From positions 1 to 37,189 of the forward strand of contig JAOPVI010000151.1 in the NCBI GenBank assembly GCA_025966225.1: a DNA stretch of 37,189 nt. Reading direction: 5' to 3'. A program made the position numbers and the translations under genes. The stretch comes from Mycobacterium sp. Lineage in GTDB: Bacteria; Actinomycetota; Actinomycetes; Mycobacteriales; Mycobacteriaceae. Every line of letters begins with the position of its first letter. Position 1 is the stretch's first letter. The notes under the pieces were generated by a model that was not told where the DNA came from, searched no databases, and worked only from the letters and a program-made list of their open reading frames with translations. Shown here piece by piece: positions 23,386 to 31,198 of this stretch.

Positions 23386-24786
23386 TCAACCCGTGGCGCT
23401 GGTATCGGTCTGGTCGCGGTGCCGTCGAGTCAGCGGTTCACGAAGGCCTAGGTGGCCGCGCAGCGTCGTCGAGGTGTACTCAGTCCGGTATACGCCGCGC
23501 TCCTGGAGTTCGGGTACCAACCAGTCGACGATCTCGTCGAGGCCGCCAGGCACGAGGTACGGCGAGATGTTGAAGCCGTCGGTGGCGCCTGCGCGCACCC
23601 AGCGAGCGAGCTCGTCGGCGACCTGCCCCGGCGTCCCCACGAACCCCGAGCGCAGTGACGTCTCGATCGCGACCTCGCGCAGCGACAGGTTCTTGGCTTC
23701 GGCCAGCGCGCGCCATTCCGTGGCGATCGCGACTGGATCCTTGCCGTCCCTGGCCGCGCCGCGAGTCACGGAGATCGGCGCGGGCACCGGATCGTCCTCC
23801 GGGAGTGGACCGTCCGGGTCGCGGTCGGAGAGGTCGCGCCCCCACACCTGGCCGACGAGGGATAACGCCGTCTGCCCGGTGTACTGGCCGTCGAGCACCC
23901 AGCGCCGCTTCTCCTCTACCTCCGACGCATGCTCCGCCAGCACGATCTGGGTTCCCGGCAGAATCTTGATGTCGTCGGCAGGCCTGCCCGCGGTGACCAG
24001 CCGGGCGCGGATGTCGTTCGCGAACGCGAGTGCGTCGTCGAAGTGCGTGCCGTGGCGCGAGAAGATGACGTCGGCGTTGGCCGCCGCGAAGTCGCGTCCC
24101 GTCGGGGAATCCCCGGCCTGGAAGATGACGGGGTGACCCTGGGCGCTGCGCGGTAGCGTCGCGTCGAGGGAGATGTCGAACTGCGACGTCGAAAGCTCAA
24201 GGTGTCGAACGGTATTCGGGTCGGCCCAGGCCGCATCGTCGACCGACGTCGCGATGGCATCGTCGGCCCACGCATCCCAGATCGCGCGGGCGGCGCGAAT
24301 GAACTGCCCGGCCCGCTCGTAACGCAGGGCGTGATCGAGATACCCGCCGCGTCGGAAGTTCTCCCCGGTCCACGCGTTGTCGGTGGTCACGGCGTTCCAC
24401 CCGGCCCGGCCCCCGGAGAGCACGTCGAGGCCCGACAGCCGCCGGGCCAGGTCCGCAGGCTCGTTGTAGGTGGTGTTCTGCGTGGCCACCAGACCGATGT
24501 GCTCGGTGATGCCTGCCAGCGCCGCCAACTGTGCGATGGCGTCGGGGCGCCCGGCGATGTCGAGGTCGAGGATCTTGCCGTCCTGTTCCCGAAGTCGCAG
24601 CCCCTCCCCGAGGAAGAACGCGTCGAACAATCCGCGCTCGGCCGTCGTGACGACGCGGCGGAAGGTCTCGAAGTCGAGCTGAGAACCACTGGCCGGATCG
24701 GACCAGATCGTCGTGTGGTTGACGCCTTGGAAGAAGACGCCGAAGTGCACCTGGGCATCCGGTCGTGCGGTATCGGAAGAACTCAT
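23386..24786 (-). CDS. FMNH2-dependent monooxygenase, NtaA/SnaA/DszA family
   Basis: 466 residues. Motifs parallel the homologue at 17760: HFGVFFQGVNHTTIWSDP, LFDAFFLGEGLRLRE, ATQNTTYNEPADLARRLSGLD, SGGRAGWNAVTTDN, RYERAGQFIRAARAIWDAW, FQAGDSPTGRDFAAANADVIF. The family oxidises sulfones, sulfonates or aminopolycarboxylates with reduced FMN from a partner reductase. The ATG overlaps the upstream gene's stop by one base (TGATG). It shares family but clearly not close identity with the 17760 protein, so the two probably serve different substrates. Confidence 0.88.
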   Translation of the reverse strand: MSSSDTARPDAQVHFGVFFQGVNHTTIWSDPASGSQLDFETFRRVVTTAERGLFDAFFLGEGLRLREQDGKILDLDIAGRPDAIAQLAALAGITEHIGLVATQNTTYNEPADLARRLSGLDVLSGGRAGWNAVTTDNAWTGENFRRGGYLDHALRYERAGQFIRAARAIWDAWADDAIATSVDDAAWADPNTVRHLELSTSQFDISLDATLPRSAQGHPVIFQAGDSPTGRDFAAANADVIFSRHGTHFDDALAFANDIRARLVTAGRPADDIKILPGTQIVLAEHASEVEEKRRWVLDGQYTGQTALSLVGQVWGRDLSDRDPDGPLPEDDPVPAPISVTRGAARDGKDPVAIATEWRALAEAKNLSLREVAIETSLRSGFVGTPGQVADELARWVRAGATDGFNISPYLVPGGLDEIVDWLVPELQERGVYRTEYTSTTLRGHLGLREPLTRRHRDQTDTSATG

Positions 24787-25844
24787 CAGATCCTCGCGTA
24801 GCGGTTGGCGGGTCGGGTGAGCCCCAGGTTGTCCCGAAGCGACGACCCGGGTACCGGTCGATGCGCCACGCCCGACTTGAAGAGCGCGGGGAGGACGTAC
24901 CGGGCGAGCACGGGCATGTCCTCGTCGATCACCGTGGGAAACAGTCGCACTCCGTCGGTGTGGCTGCCGAGCCCGGTCAACAGTTCCACGAATCCGCTTG
25001 GTGTGCCGGTGTATTGGAGTCGGCGACTGGCGGCGGCGGCCTTGTGACCGTTGAGCGCGGCGAGGCGGTCCGCGGCGGAGGCCTGTGGAGTATCGAGCGT
25101 GACGTCGATCTCGACGAAGGTCAGGCCGCGGCTGCGGCGTGCTGTCTCGACCGCCGCGTCACGGTCCGGCTCGGTGACCAGCACGACATCGACTTGCTCA
25201 CGATCGGCCGTGGCGCCAAACACGACCAATTGGCCCTGCGGCGGTCTTGGCACGATGGCCGGCCCCTTCACCGTGAACGACTCACCCTCGAAGTCGACGT
25301 AGTGCAGCTTGTCCCGGTCCAGGAATCGGCCGGTCGCGTAGTCGCGAACTACGGCGTCGTCCTCCCACGAATCCCACAGGTTGCGCACCACGGTGATGGA
25401 ATCCCGCTGCTCGCGGTCCAGGTCGGTCTGCTCGGTGAGAGCCGGCCTACCCCAAGCCCTTGCGGCCGCCGGGTCGACGACGCGGACAGCGATCCAGCCA
25501 CCGCGACCGCGTGTGGAGTAGTCCAGCGTCGCCAACTGCGACGATGTGTGGAACGGTTCTGCGTAGGTGGTCTCGACGACCGGAACCAGGCCGATGGTGG
25601 ACGTCGTCGCGGCGACCAACGACGCCCGGTTGACCGCATCGACGCGCCCCGTGAGCTCGCTACGTGGAGGCAGGATCGAATCGTCGAAGGTCGCGAGCGT
25701 AAAGCCCGCGTTCTCGGCCGCACGCACCTTCTGCGTCAACGTGCGTCCGCTCAACGACTCACTGGGCGGATGGTTGGCCCGTCGCCATGCCGCCGGATGA
25801 CTACCCTCGCCGTCCAATTCGATGCCCAGCGCGAAAACACTCAT
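24786..25844 (-). CDS. Luciferase-like flavin-dependent monooxygenase
   Basis: 352 residues. It begins SVFALGIELDGEGSHPAAWR and has VRAAENAGFTLATFDDS, ATTSTIGLVPVVETTYAEPF, LATLDYSTRGRGGWIAVR and RNLWDSWEDDAVVRD, a diverged DszA/SsuD-like luciferase fold. The usual S-x-G-R-x-G-W is T-R-G-R-G-G-W here. The sequence is about 100 residues shorter than its DszA-type neighbours, mainly in the middle. It is coupled on both sides: it overlaps the 25841 gene as ATGA and the 23386 gene by one base. A different substrate or a partner role to the neighbouring monooxygenases is possible. Confidence 0.82.
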   Translation of the reverse strand: MSVFALGIELDGEGSHPAAWRRANHPPSESLSGRTLTQKVRAAENAGFTLATFDDSILPPRSELTGRVDAVNRASLVAATTSTIGLVPVVETTYAEPFHTSSQLATLDYSTRGRGGWIAVRVVDPAAARAWGRPALTEQTDLDREQRDSITVVRNLWDSWEDDAVVRDYATGRFLDRDKLHYVDFEGESFTVKGPAIVPRPPQGQLVVFGATADREQVDVVLVTEPDRDAAVETARRSRGLTFVEIDVTLDTPQASAADRLAALNGHKAAAASRRLQYTGTPSGFVELLTGLGSHTDGVRLFPTVIDEDMPVLARYVLPALFKSGVAHRPVPGSSLRDNLGLTRPANRYARI

Positions 25845-26911
25845 AGCACAACCTCTTTACGACTCGACTGGGCGGCCAACGGTCTGCTTGGGATCCGCTC
25901 ACGGAGCACGGGGGCGACGTCGGACTGGAACATTTCGAGGCTACGACGCTTCTGACCGATCGTCACACCGTCCGCCTCGGCGCTGAGGTGGATCACCTCG
26001 TGACCGAGCTGTTCGTGGTATCGCCCTACCTTGTCGATCACCTGCGCCGGGCTGCCGATGAGCGCCGAACTACGGTCCACGAAGTCCTCGATCGATTCGA
26101 ACACCACGGGGAGACCGGCGCGCCGTTGGAACGCCAGGCGTGTCTCGAAGGCCAGTCGGTACTCGGCGATTGCCTGCTGCGACGTCGGGGCGACGTGGAA
26201 CCCGGCGGTGCCCGCGCCGACCATGGCGTCCTCGGGTTGGTGTCCATAGAACTCCCACTGCTGCCGATAGTGACGCACCAGTTCGGCGTAGGGCTCGATG
26301 GGAAAGGTCACGTTGGCGGAGAAGATCGGGTCGCTGTAGTAGGCGGCGAGGTCGACGGAGTCCTCACTGGTCGCGCTGCCGTGCCAGATCCGTATCTTCT
26401 TCTGTAGGGGCTGGGGGAGGGCCTTGGCGTTGAGGAGGGACGGGCGGAAGCGTCCAGACCACGTCACCTCGTCGCTGTCCCATAGCGCGCGAAACAGTTC
26501 GTAGCCTTCACGATTGCGGTCCCACTGGTCGTCGGTGGTCACATGGAACAAATCGGCCTGGGCGGCACCGTTGCCCTTGCCGATGATGAGCTCAAGGCGA
26601 CCACCGGACAGGTTGTCGAGCGTCGAATAGTCCTCGAACGCCCGGACCGGATCGAGCAAGCTCAACGTCGTTACCGCCGTAAACAATCCGATTGTCGACG
26701 TCCTCGCCGCGATGTTGCTCAGCACCACCGGCGGAGAGGACGAGATGAACGGATCCTCGTGCCGTTCGCCCACGGCGAACCCGTCGAAACCCAGTTCCTC
26801 GGCGAGCACCGCAGCGTCGACCACCTCGTGAAGCCGATCGGCGGGACTCTTCTTCTCACCAGTCACGGGATCTGGATGATGGGTGATCAGCGTCAACAGC
26901 AGGAACTTCAT
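25841..26911 (-). CDS. Luciferase-like monooxygenase, alkanal-type (CE1758-like)
   Basis: 356 residues from ATG 26911 with GAGGTG 5 nt upstream. Motifs include KFLLLTLITHHPDPVTGEKK, VLAEELGFDGFAVGERHEDPF, TTLSLLDPVRAFEDYSTLD, SGGRLELIIGKGNGAAQ, and a late stretch ALIGSPAQVIDKVGRYHEQLG. The G-E-R-H-x-x-P and S-G-G-R-L-E-L-x-x-G-K-G patterns are those of the bacterial-luciferase alpha-like subgroup rather than DszA. It is the first full gene of the minus operon and its ATG overlaps the stop of a 14-codon leader ORF. The substrate is unknown; organosulfur is inferred from context. Confidence 0.85.
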   Translation of the reverse strand: MKFLLLTLITHHPDPVTGEKKSPADRLHEVVDAAVLAEELGFDGFAVGERHEDPFISSSPPVVLSNIAARTSTIGLFTAVTTLSLLDPVRAFEDYSTLDNLSGGRLELIIGKGNGAAQADLFHVTTDDQWDRNREGYELFRALWDSDEVTWSGRFRPSLLNAKALPQPLQKKIRIWHGSATSEDSVDLAAYYSDPIFSANVTFPIEPYAELVRHYRQQWEFYGHQPEDAMVGAGTAGFHVAPTSQQAIAEYRLAFETRLAFQRRAGLPVVFESIEDFVDRSSALIGSPAQVIDKVGRYHEQLGHEVIHLSAEADGVTIGQKRRSLEMFQSDVAPVLRERIPSRPLAAQSSRKEVVL

Positions 26912-26952
26912 ACCGGCACCTCAACGGCGGCCGCGTCGGTGCTCGTGGTCAC
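26908..26952 (-). other. 14-codon leader ORF coupled to the monooxygenase operon
   Basis: GTG 26952 follows GGAGG with 9-nt spacing, the best ribosome site in the leader. It encodes VTTSTDAAAVEVPV, and its TGA (26908-26910) overlaps the ATG of the downstream monooxygenase as ATGA. It has no Cys codons. It may set translation of the operon by coupling. Confidence 0.4.
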
Positions 26953-27367
26953 GTCTTGCATCCTCCATCAGGCCCGGCGGGAAACCGCAGGCGCTCGGCG
27001 ACGTGCCGGTTGTTGCGACGTGGTCGTGCCCAAGTCTCTCGGCCGGCCGCGACGGCTCCCGTCGACGAGACGAACCCCGTGGCCTCCCAATTCATTCCCA
27101 TCAATCAGCGGCCCCGCGCTGGCGTGGTTCGGTGGTCAGCCGGGCCTTCCTTTTACTCACTCGGATTCGAATCATGGCCGCCCGGAAGTGGCCGATGGCC
27201 GACGACGCGGACTCCCAAACCACGGCAGAGCAGGCAGGGCCGATCGATCGGCGTCGGTAGATTCGGAACGGTCGTGGGTGTCAGCGTTGCGCCGCCAGCC
27301 GACTGCAGTTGACGGCGGGTGATCACGCTACAAATCCGAGACCACATCCAGCCACGGAAGGGGCCCA
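26953..27367. other. Divergent intergenic region, 415 bp
   Basis: This separates the minus-strand monooxygenase operon from the MsnO8-type gene. I see a perfect 14-bp palindrome GCCGATCGATCGGC at 27239-27252, a promoter-like TTGACG/TACAAA pair near 27309-27334, and no ORF with recognisable similarity. A 50-codon minus frame ending just upstream of the 14-codon leader has no recognisable domain. Confidence 0.45.
27309..27334 (+). promoter_or_regulatory. Candidate promoter of the MsnO8-type gene
   Basis: TTGACG (27309-27314) and TACAAA (27329-27334) are separated by 14 bp, shorter than the usual 16-19, so the -10 assignment is safer than the -35. The start codon of the gene is 34 bp further on, behind GGAAGGGG. 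Confidence 0.35.
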
Positions 27368-28501
27368 ATGACGGCCACGCCGTTGACGGTGCTCGACCTG
27401 GTTCCCATCTCTTCGGGGTCGAGCGCGACCGAAGCGCTGCGCAACAGCATCCAGCTCGCGCAGCAGGCGGAGCGCCTCGGGTACGCGCGTTACTGGTTCG
27501 CCGAGCATCACCTCAACCCGGGGGTCGCGGGCACCTCACCCGCCGTACTCCTCGGGCTGACCGCCGCCGAGACCTCGACGATCCGGCTCGGTTCGGGCGC
27601 CCTCCAAATGGGCCACCGCACGGCGTTGTCGTCGGTGGAGGAGTTCGGTCTACTGGACGCCTTGCATCCCGGCCGCTTCGACCTCGGACTGGGCCGCTCC
27701 GGTGGTCGACCGGTGGCCCCGAATCCACCTGCGTCAAGCGGCCAGAGCTCTCAAGCGATCGCAAATGGGCGCGCGCCCAATGGACTACGGATTCCGGAGC
27801 GATTCAATTACGGGGCGCTGTTGAAATCGCCGCGCATCGCGCTGCAAAAGGCGTTGCTTCAGCTGCCGGAGGCCCAAACTCAGGACTACACCGAACAAGT
27901 CGGGGACGTGCTGGCGCTGATCGCAGACACCTACCGGTCGCCGAACGGCGAGCGGGCTCATGCCGTACCAGGTGCGGGAGCCGACCTGCAGATCTGGATA
28001 CTCGGCAGCAGCGGCGGCGAAAGCGCGCTCGTCGCCGGGAAGAACGGGCTCCGGTTCGCGGCCAACTACCACGTCGCACCCGCAGGTGTGCTCGAGGCCG
28101 TGGACGGGTATCGCGCGGCGTTCACTCCCTCCGCGGACCTCGATCAGCCCCACGTGAGCGTCTCCGCGGACGTCGTCGTCGCCGACGACGAGGCCACCGC
28201 GCGCGAGCTGGCCACGGGCTACGGACTGTGGGTGCGCAGCATCCGCACCGCCGAAGGGGCGATTCCCTTTCCAACTCCGGAGGACGCGCGCAGGCACACG
28301 TGGACGGACGGTGACCGTGAACTGGTCTCGGATCGGCTCGCGACCCAGTTCGTCGGAGCTCCGGCGCAGGTCGCCGACGAGCTCGAGCGGCTGCGCGACG
28401 CCACCGCGGCCGATGAACTGATCATCACTACGATCACCCACGAGCACCGAGACCGAGTGCGTTCCTATCAGCTGCTCGCTGAGGAGTGGTCCCGGCGATA
28501 G
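27368..28501 (+). CDS. Luciferase-like monooxygenase, MsnO8 family
   Basis: 377 residues, ATG preceded by GGAAGGGG. MsnO8-type landmarks are LTVLDLVPISSGSSATEALRN at the start, RLGYARYWFAEHHLNPGVAGTSP, IRLGSGALQMGHRTALSSVEEF, and LHPGRFDLGLGRSGG. The mid-protein ILGSSGGESALVAGKNGLRFAANYH and the late TQFVGAPAQVADELERL complete the barrel. The family has the luciferase fold and uses reduced flavin or F420; the substrate is not established. It is divergent from the minus-strand monooxygenase operon and is the last gene of the sulfur block before the trehalase gene. Confidence 0.85.
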   Translation: MTATPLTVLDLVPISSGSSATEALRNSIQLAQQAERLGYARYWFAEHHLNPGVAGTSPAVLLGLTAAETSTIRLGSGALQMGHRTALSSVEEFGLLDALHPGRFDLGLGRSGGRPVAPNPPASSGQSSQAIANGRAPNGLRIPERFNYGALLKSPRIALQKALLQLPEAQTQDYTEQVGDVLALIADTYRSPNGERAHAVPGAGADLQIWILGSSGGESALVAGKNGLRFAANYHVAPAGVLEAVDGYRAAFTPSADLDQPHVSVSADVVVADDEATARELATGYGLWVRSIRTAEGAIPFPTPEDARRHTWTDGDRELVSDRLATQFVGAPAQVADELERLRDATAADELIITTITHEHRDRVRSYQLLAEEWSRR

Positions 28502-28528
28502 GTGAGCCTCCGCTCCGACTCGCCGGAC

Positions 28529-30556
28529 CTACATCGGCGCGTTGGCAGGCTGAAAGACTCCTGCGCTGTCGGACTCCTCCTCGGCGCGGATGACGTGCAC
28601 GACCGCGTTGATCATGGCCAGGTGGGTGAACGCCTGCGGGAAGTTCCCGAGGTGACGGCCGGTCCGCGGGTCGATCTCCTCGGCGTAGAGGTGGAGCGGA
28701 CTGGCGAACGACAGCAGCCGCTCGCACAGGTGCTTGGCGCGGCTGACCTCGCCGATCTCCACGAGCGCCGACACCAGCCAGAAAGAGCAGATCGTGAAGC
28801 TGCCCTCTTCGCCGGCCAGGCCGTCGTCGGTCTCGCCGGTCCGATAGCGCAACACCAGCCCGTCCTCGGTCAACTCGTCCGCGATGGCGAGCACGGTGGC
28901 CCGGACCCGCGGGTCGTCCGACGGCAGGAACCTGGTCAGCACCACCAGCAGGAGCGAGGCGTCCAGCGCGTCGTCGCCATAGCGCTGCGTCAGCACCCCG
29001 CGGGAGTCGACGCCGTTGGCAAGGATGTCGGCCTTGATCTCCTCGGCGATGACCCTCCACTGCTGCGCGTAGCTCTTCTCGCCTTGCAGATCGGCGAGTT
29101 TCGAGCCGCGATCCAGCGCAACCCAACACATCACCTTGCTCGAAGTGAAGTGCTGCGGTTCGCCGCGGACCTCCCAGATGCCGCGGTCGGGTTCGCGCCA
29201 GTGCTTGATGGCCTCTTCGACCTGACGTTTGAGCACCGGCCACAGCGCCTCGGGGATCTGCTCACGCGACTTCGCGTGCAGATACACCGAATCGAGCATG
29301 GTGCCCCAAATGTCGTTCTGCTTCTGATCGAACGCGCCGTTGCCGATCCGGACCGGCCGGGCGTTGTCGTAACCCGACAGATGGTTGAGCTCCTCCTCGA
29401 CCAGACTGCGCTCGCCGCCGACGCCGTACATCACCTGAAGTGGGTGCATTTCGCCGTTGTTGGCTCCGGACACGTCGGCGATGAACGAGAAGAAGTCGTC
29501 GGCCTCGCGGTCCAGTCCAAGGGTGTACAGCCCCCACAGCGCGAACGTCGAGTCGCGCACCCAGGCATACCGGTAGTCCCAATTGCGTTCGCCCTGCGGG
29601 GTTTCCGGCAGTGACGTGGTGCTGGCCGCCAGTAGGGCGCCGGTGGGAGAATAGGTCAATCCCTTCAGCGTCAGCGCGCTGCGCTGCAGATAGGCGCGCC
29701 ACGGGTGATCGGGGAAGTCGCCGATGTTGATCCACTGCCGCCAGCACTCGCTGGTCCGCCACATCTTGTCGGCGGCTTCCTCGTAGGTCTGCGGCGCCGG
29801 ATGCCCCGACCAACTCAGCGCGACGAAGACGTTGTCGCCCTCGTTGAGCCGCGTCCTGGCGCGCGCTTCGCGACCCTCGAGGCCGATGCGCAGGTTCGTG
29901 GTCAGCCGTAGCGTCGGATGGGCCTCCGAGTCCTTGCTGGCCCGCGCGATCGCCTCGCCATATGCGGACGCTGAGTACTCCCACGTCGCGCTCTGCCGGT
30001 GGTAGTCGAAGGACGGCTCACAACTCATCATGACCTCGACCACGCCGCTGACGCACCGCACCGTCCGCAGCAGGATGTGCTCGGCGTCCCAGTCCATCGG
30101 GGTGCGCCTGTGCGTGCGCGACCGGCTTTCGATGTCATGCCACGGCCCCATCACGAGGGCGTCGCGCACGATCAACCAGCCAGTGTGGGTCTGCCACGTC
30201 GTCTCGAGGATGAGACTGCCGGGCAGGTACCGCCTGGCCGCGGGCACCGACACGCCGTACGGGCCCAGCCGGAAGTGCCCAGCGCTGCGATCGAGGATGG
30301 CTCCGAACACGCTTGGCGAGTCGGGCCGTGGCACGCACAGCCATTCGACGGAGCCCGCCGAGGAGATCAGGCAGGTGTTCTCGCAGTCCGACAGAAAGGC
30401 ATAGTCCGCGATCGGCGGGAAGGGATTGCGAAGCGACCCGCTCGACACGTATGGCACCGGCTCCGTCACCGTGAACGGCGCTTCTGGCTCGCGGTCGGCG
30501 GCGCCGGCCTCGTCGGTGGGCGCAGTCTCGTTGTGTTCGCTGTGCTGCAGGACCAT
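28529..30556 (-). CDS. Glycoside hydrolase family 15 trehalase (Rv2402-type)
   Basis: 675 residues from ATG 30556 (MVLQHSEHNE); a GTG at 30592 would add 12. It has an N-terminal beta-sandwich (IADYAFLSDCENTCLISSAG, SVEWLCVPRPDSPSVFGAILD) and a C-terminal (alpha/alpha)6 barrel with the GH15 hallmark RNWDYRYAWVRDSTFALWGL. Further on are KQNDIWGTMLDSVYLHAK, GIWEVRGEPQHFTSSKVMCW and a late FPQAFTHLAMINAV. Mycobacterial members hydrolyse trehalose to glucose and need phosphate and Mg (known for the M. smegmatis enzyme). Position next to the small membrane protein and subI matches M. tuberculosis Rv2402. It belongs to the core, not the sulfur block. Confidence 0.9.
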   Translation of the reverse strand: MVLQHSEHNETAPTDEAGAADREPEAPFTVTEPVPYVSSGSLRNPFPPIADYAFLSDCENTCLISSAGSVEWLCVPRPDSPSVFGAILDRSAGHFRLGPYGVSVPAARRYLPGSLILETTWQTHTGWLIVRDALVMGPWHDIESRSRTHRRTPMDWDAEHILLRTVRCVSGVVEVMMSCEPSFDYHRQSATWEYSASAYGEAIARASKDSEAHPTLRLTTNLRIGLEGREARARTRLNEGDNVFVALSWSGHPAPQTYEEAADKMWRTSECWRQWINIGDFPDHPWRAYLQRSALTLKGLTYSPTGALLAASTTSLPETPQGERNWDYRYAWVRDSTFALWGLYTLGLDREADDFFSFIADVSGANNGEMHPLQVMYGVGGERSLVEEELNHLSGYDNARPVRIGNGAFDQKQNDIWGTMLDSVYLHAKSREQIPEALWPVLKRQVEEAIKHWREPDRGIWEVRGEPQHFTSSKVMCWVALDRGSKLADLQGEKSYAQQWRVIAEEIKADILANGVDSRGVLTQRYGDDALDASLLLVVLTRFLPSDDPRVRATVLAIADELTEDGLVLRYRTGETDDGLAGEEGSFTICSFWLVSALVEIGEVSRAKHLCERLLSFASPLHLYAEEIDPRTGRHLGNFPQAFTHLAMINAVVHVIRAEEESDSAGVFQPANAPM

Positions 30557-30669
30557 TCGCACATCATCGACCGCCAGAGGCTCGCCGTCCACTCATTGGC
30601 GAGGTCCGCCGCCTGCGCGAAAACCGGCCACACGCTGATCCTCTAGAGCTGGCGCTTAGGGTGGATGGG

Positions 30670-30864
30670 ATGAGCGGCATCCTCAACTGGTGGGACGGGG
30701 TCGAGCTCTGGCTGTCCGGGCTGGGTTTCGTCGCCCAGACGGTGATCGTGATGCCTGTCGTGCTGGCGTTGGCCTACGGGACCGCGGTGGTGATGGACGG
30801 CGCGCTGGGCAACGGCATTCGCCTGCTACACCGGATGCGGCACCAAGACGAGGATCAACTGTGA
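30670..30864 (+). CDS. Small conserved membrane protein (Rv2401A-type)
   Basis: 64 residues from ATG 30670 (GGGTGG 5 nt upstream; an in-frame GTG at 30661 is less likely). It starts SGILNWWDGVELWLSGLGF, then one membrane segment (TVIVMPVVLALAYGTAVVM), then a charged tail (IRLLHRMRHQDEDQL). The end overlaps a second tiny membrane ORF (GTGA). The position between the trehalase and subI fits M. tuberculosis Rv2401A. A link to the sulfate importer downstream is possible but not shown. Confidence 0.7.
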   Translation: MSGILNWWDGVELWLSGLGFVAQTVIVMPVVLALAYGTAVVMDGALGNGIRLLHRMRHQDEDQL

Positions 30865-30947
30865 GTGGCCTACCCCGGTCGAGGGTGACGTTAGTGCTGG
30901 TCACGCTAGTGGTGTTGGTCATCGTCATGTGGCTCATCACACGTTGA
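30861..30947 (+). CDS. 28-aa single-pass membrane peptide
   Basis: GTG 30861 overlaps the previous stop (GTGA). The ORF reads SGLPRSRVTLVLVTLVVLVI and then VMWLITR, a basic N-tail followed by an almost pure Val/Leu/Ile helix of about 17 residues. Length, charge pattern and coupling to the upstream membrane protein argue for a real translated micropeptide. Confidence 0.5.
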   Translation: MSGLPRSRVTLVLVTLVVLVIVMWLITR

Positions 30948-30968
30948 TCCCGGGTCGTTGTCTTCTGC

Positions 30969-30974
30969 TACAGT
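30969..30974 (+). promoter_or_regulatory. -10 element of the subI transcript, giving a leaderless uORF
   Basis: TACAGT ends 7 nt before the A of ATG 30982, so transcription should start at or next to that A. A TTGATC at 30944-30949 is a possible -35 with a long 19-bp spacer. Confidence 0.55.
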
Positions 30975-30981
30975 TCCCGCC

Positions 30982-31074
30982 ATGCAAGCCGCGTCCGGCA
31001 CCACTGAGGGCCACGTCTTGGCCCTCATTGCCGTGGGTAGTTGCGCTGTTGCAGACGTCCACTGTTGTCGCTGA
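30982..31074 (+). other. Leaderless Cys-Cys upstream ORF (cysteine attenuator) of subI-cysTWA
   Basis: 30 codons from ATG 30982 to TGA 31072-31074, with Cys at 21, 28 and 29; the last residues are DVHCCR. The ATG lies where transcription from TACAGT should begin. In mycobacteria, leaderless short ORFs with Cys tracts near their end act as cysteine-responsive attenuators upstream of sulfur genes. Ribosomes that stall on scarce Cys-tRNA expose the downstream gene's ribosome site. The 125 nt between this stop and subI can hold the switching RNA structure. This fits control of sulfate import by cysteine supply. Confidence 0.65.
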
Positions 31075-31104
31075 CCCCTAACCGTCCACGGTTTGGTGTC
31101 GGTA

Positions 31105-31176
31105 ATGGCTGCGCACGCGTTCAGTGCTTATCCAATTCCTTGCCGTTGTGACGGACCAAATCTTCCGTCTCGCTAG
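31105..31176 (+). other. Second short Cys-containing ORF in the subI leader
   Basis: ATG 31105 opens 23 codons containing P-C-R-C-D, ending at TAG 31174-31176, 22 nt before subI. The arms GTTTGGT (31091-31097) and ACCAAAT (about 31155-31161) flank its body and could form a stem. It may be part of the attenuator or a chance frame. Confidence 0.3.
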
Positions 31177-31198
31177 TTCCCGCAAGGAAAGGTCCTCA

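Noticed and set aside
28502..28528. TAGGT ... ACCTA inverted repeat as a terminator between the MsnO8-type and trehalase genes
   Set aside because: The arms are only five bases, the loop is long and there is no T-run; convergent termination is likely but this is not enough evidence.
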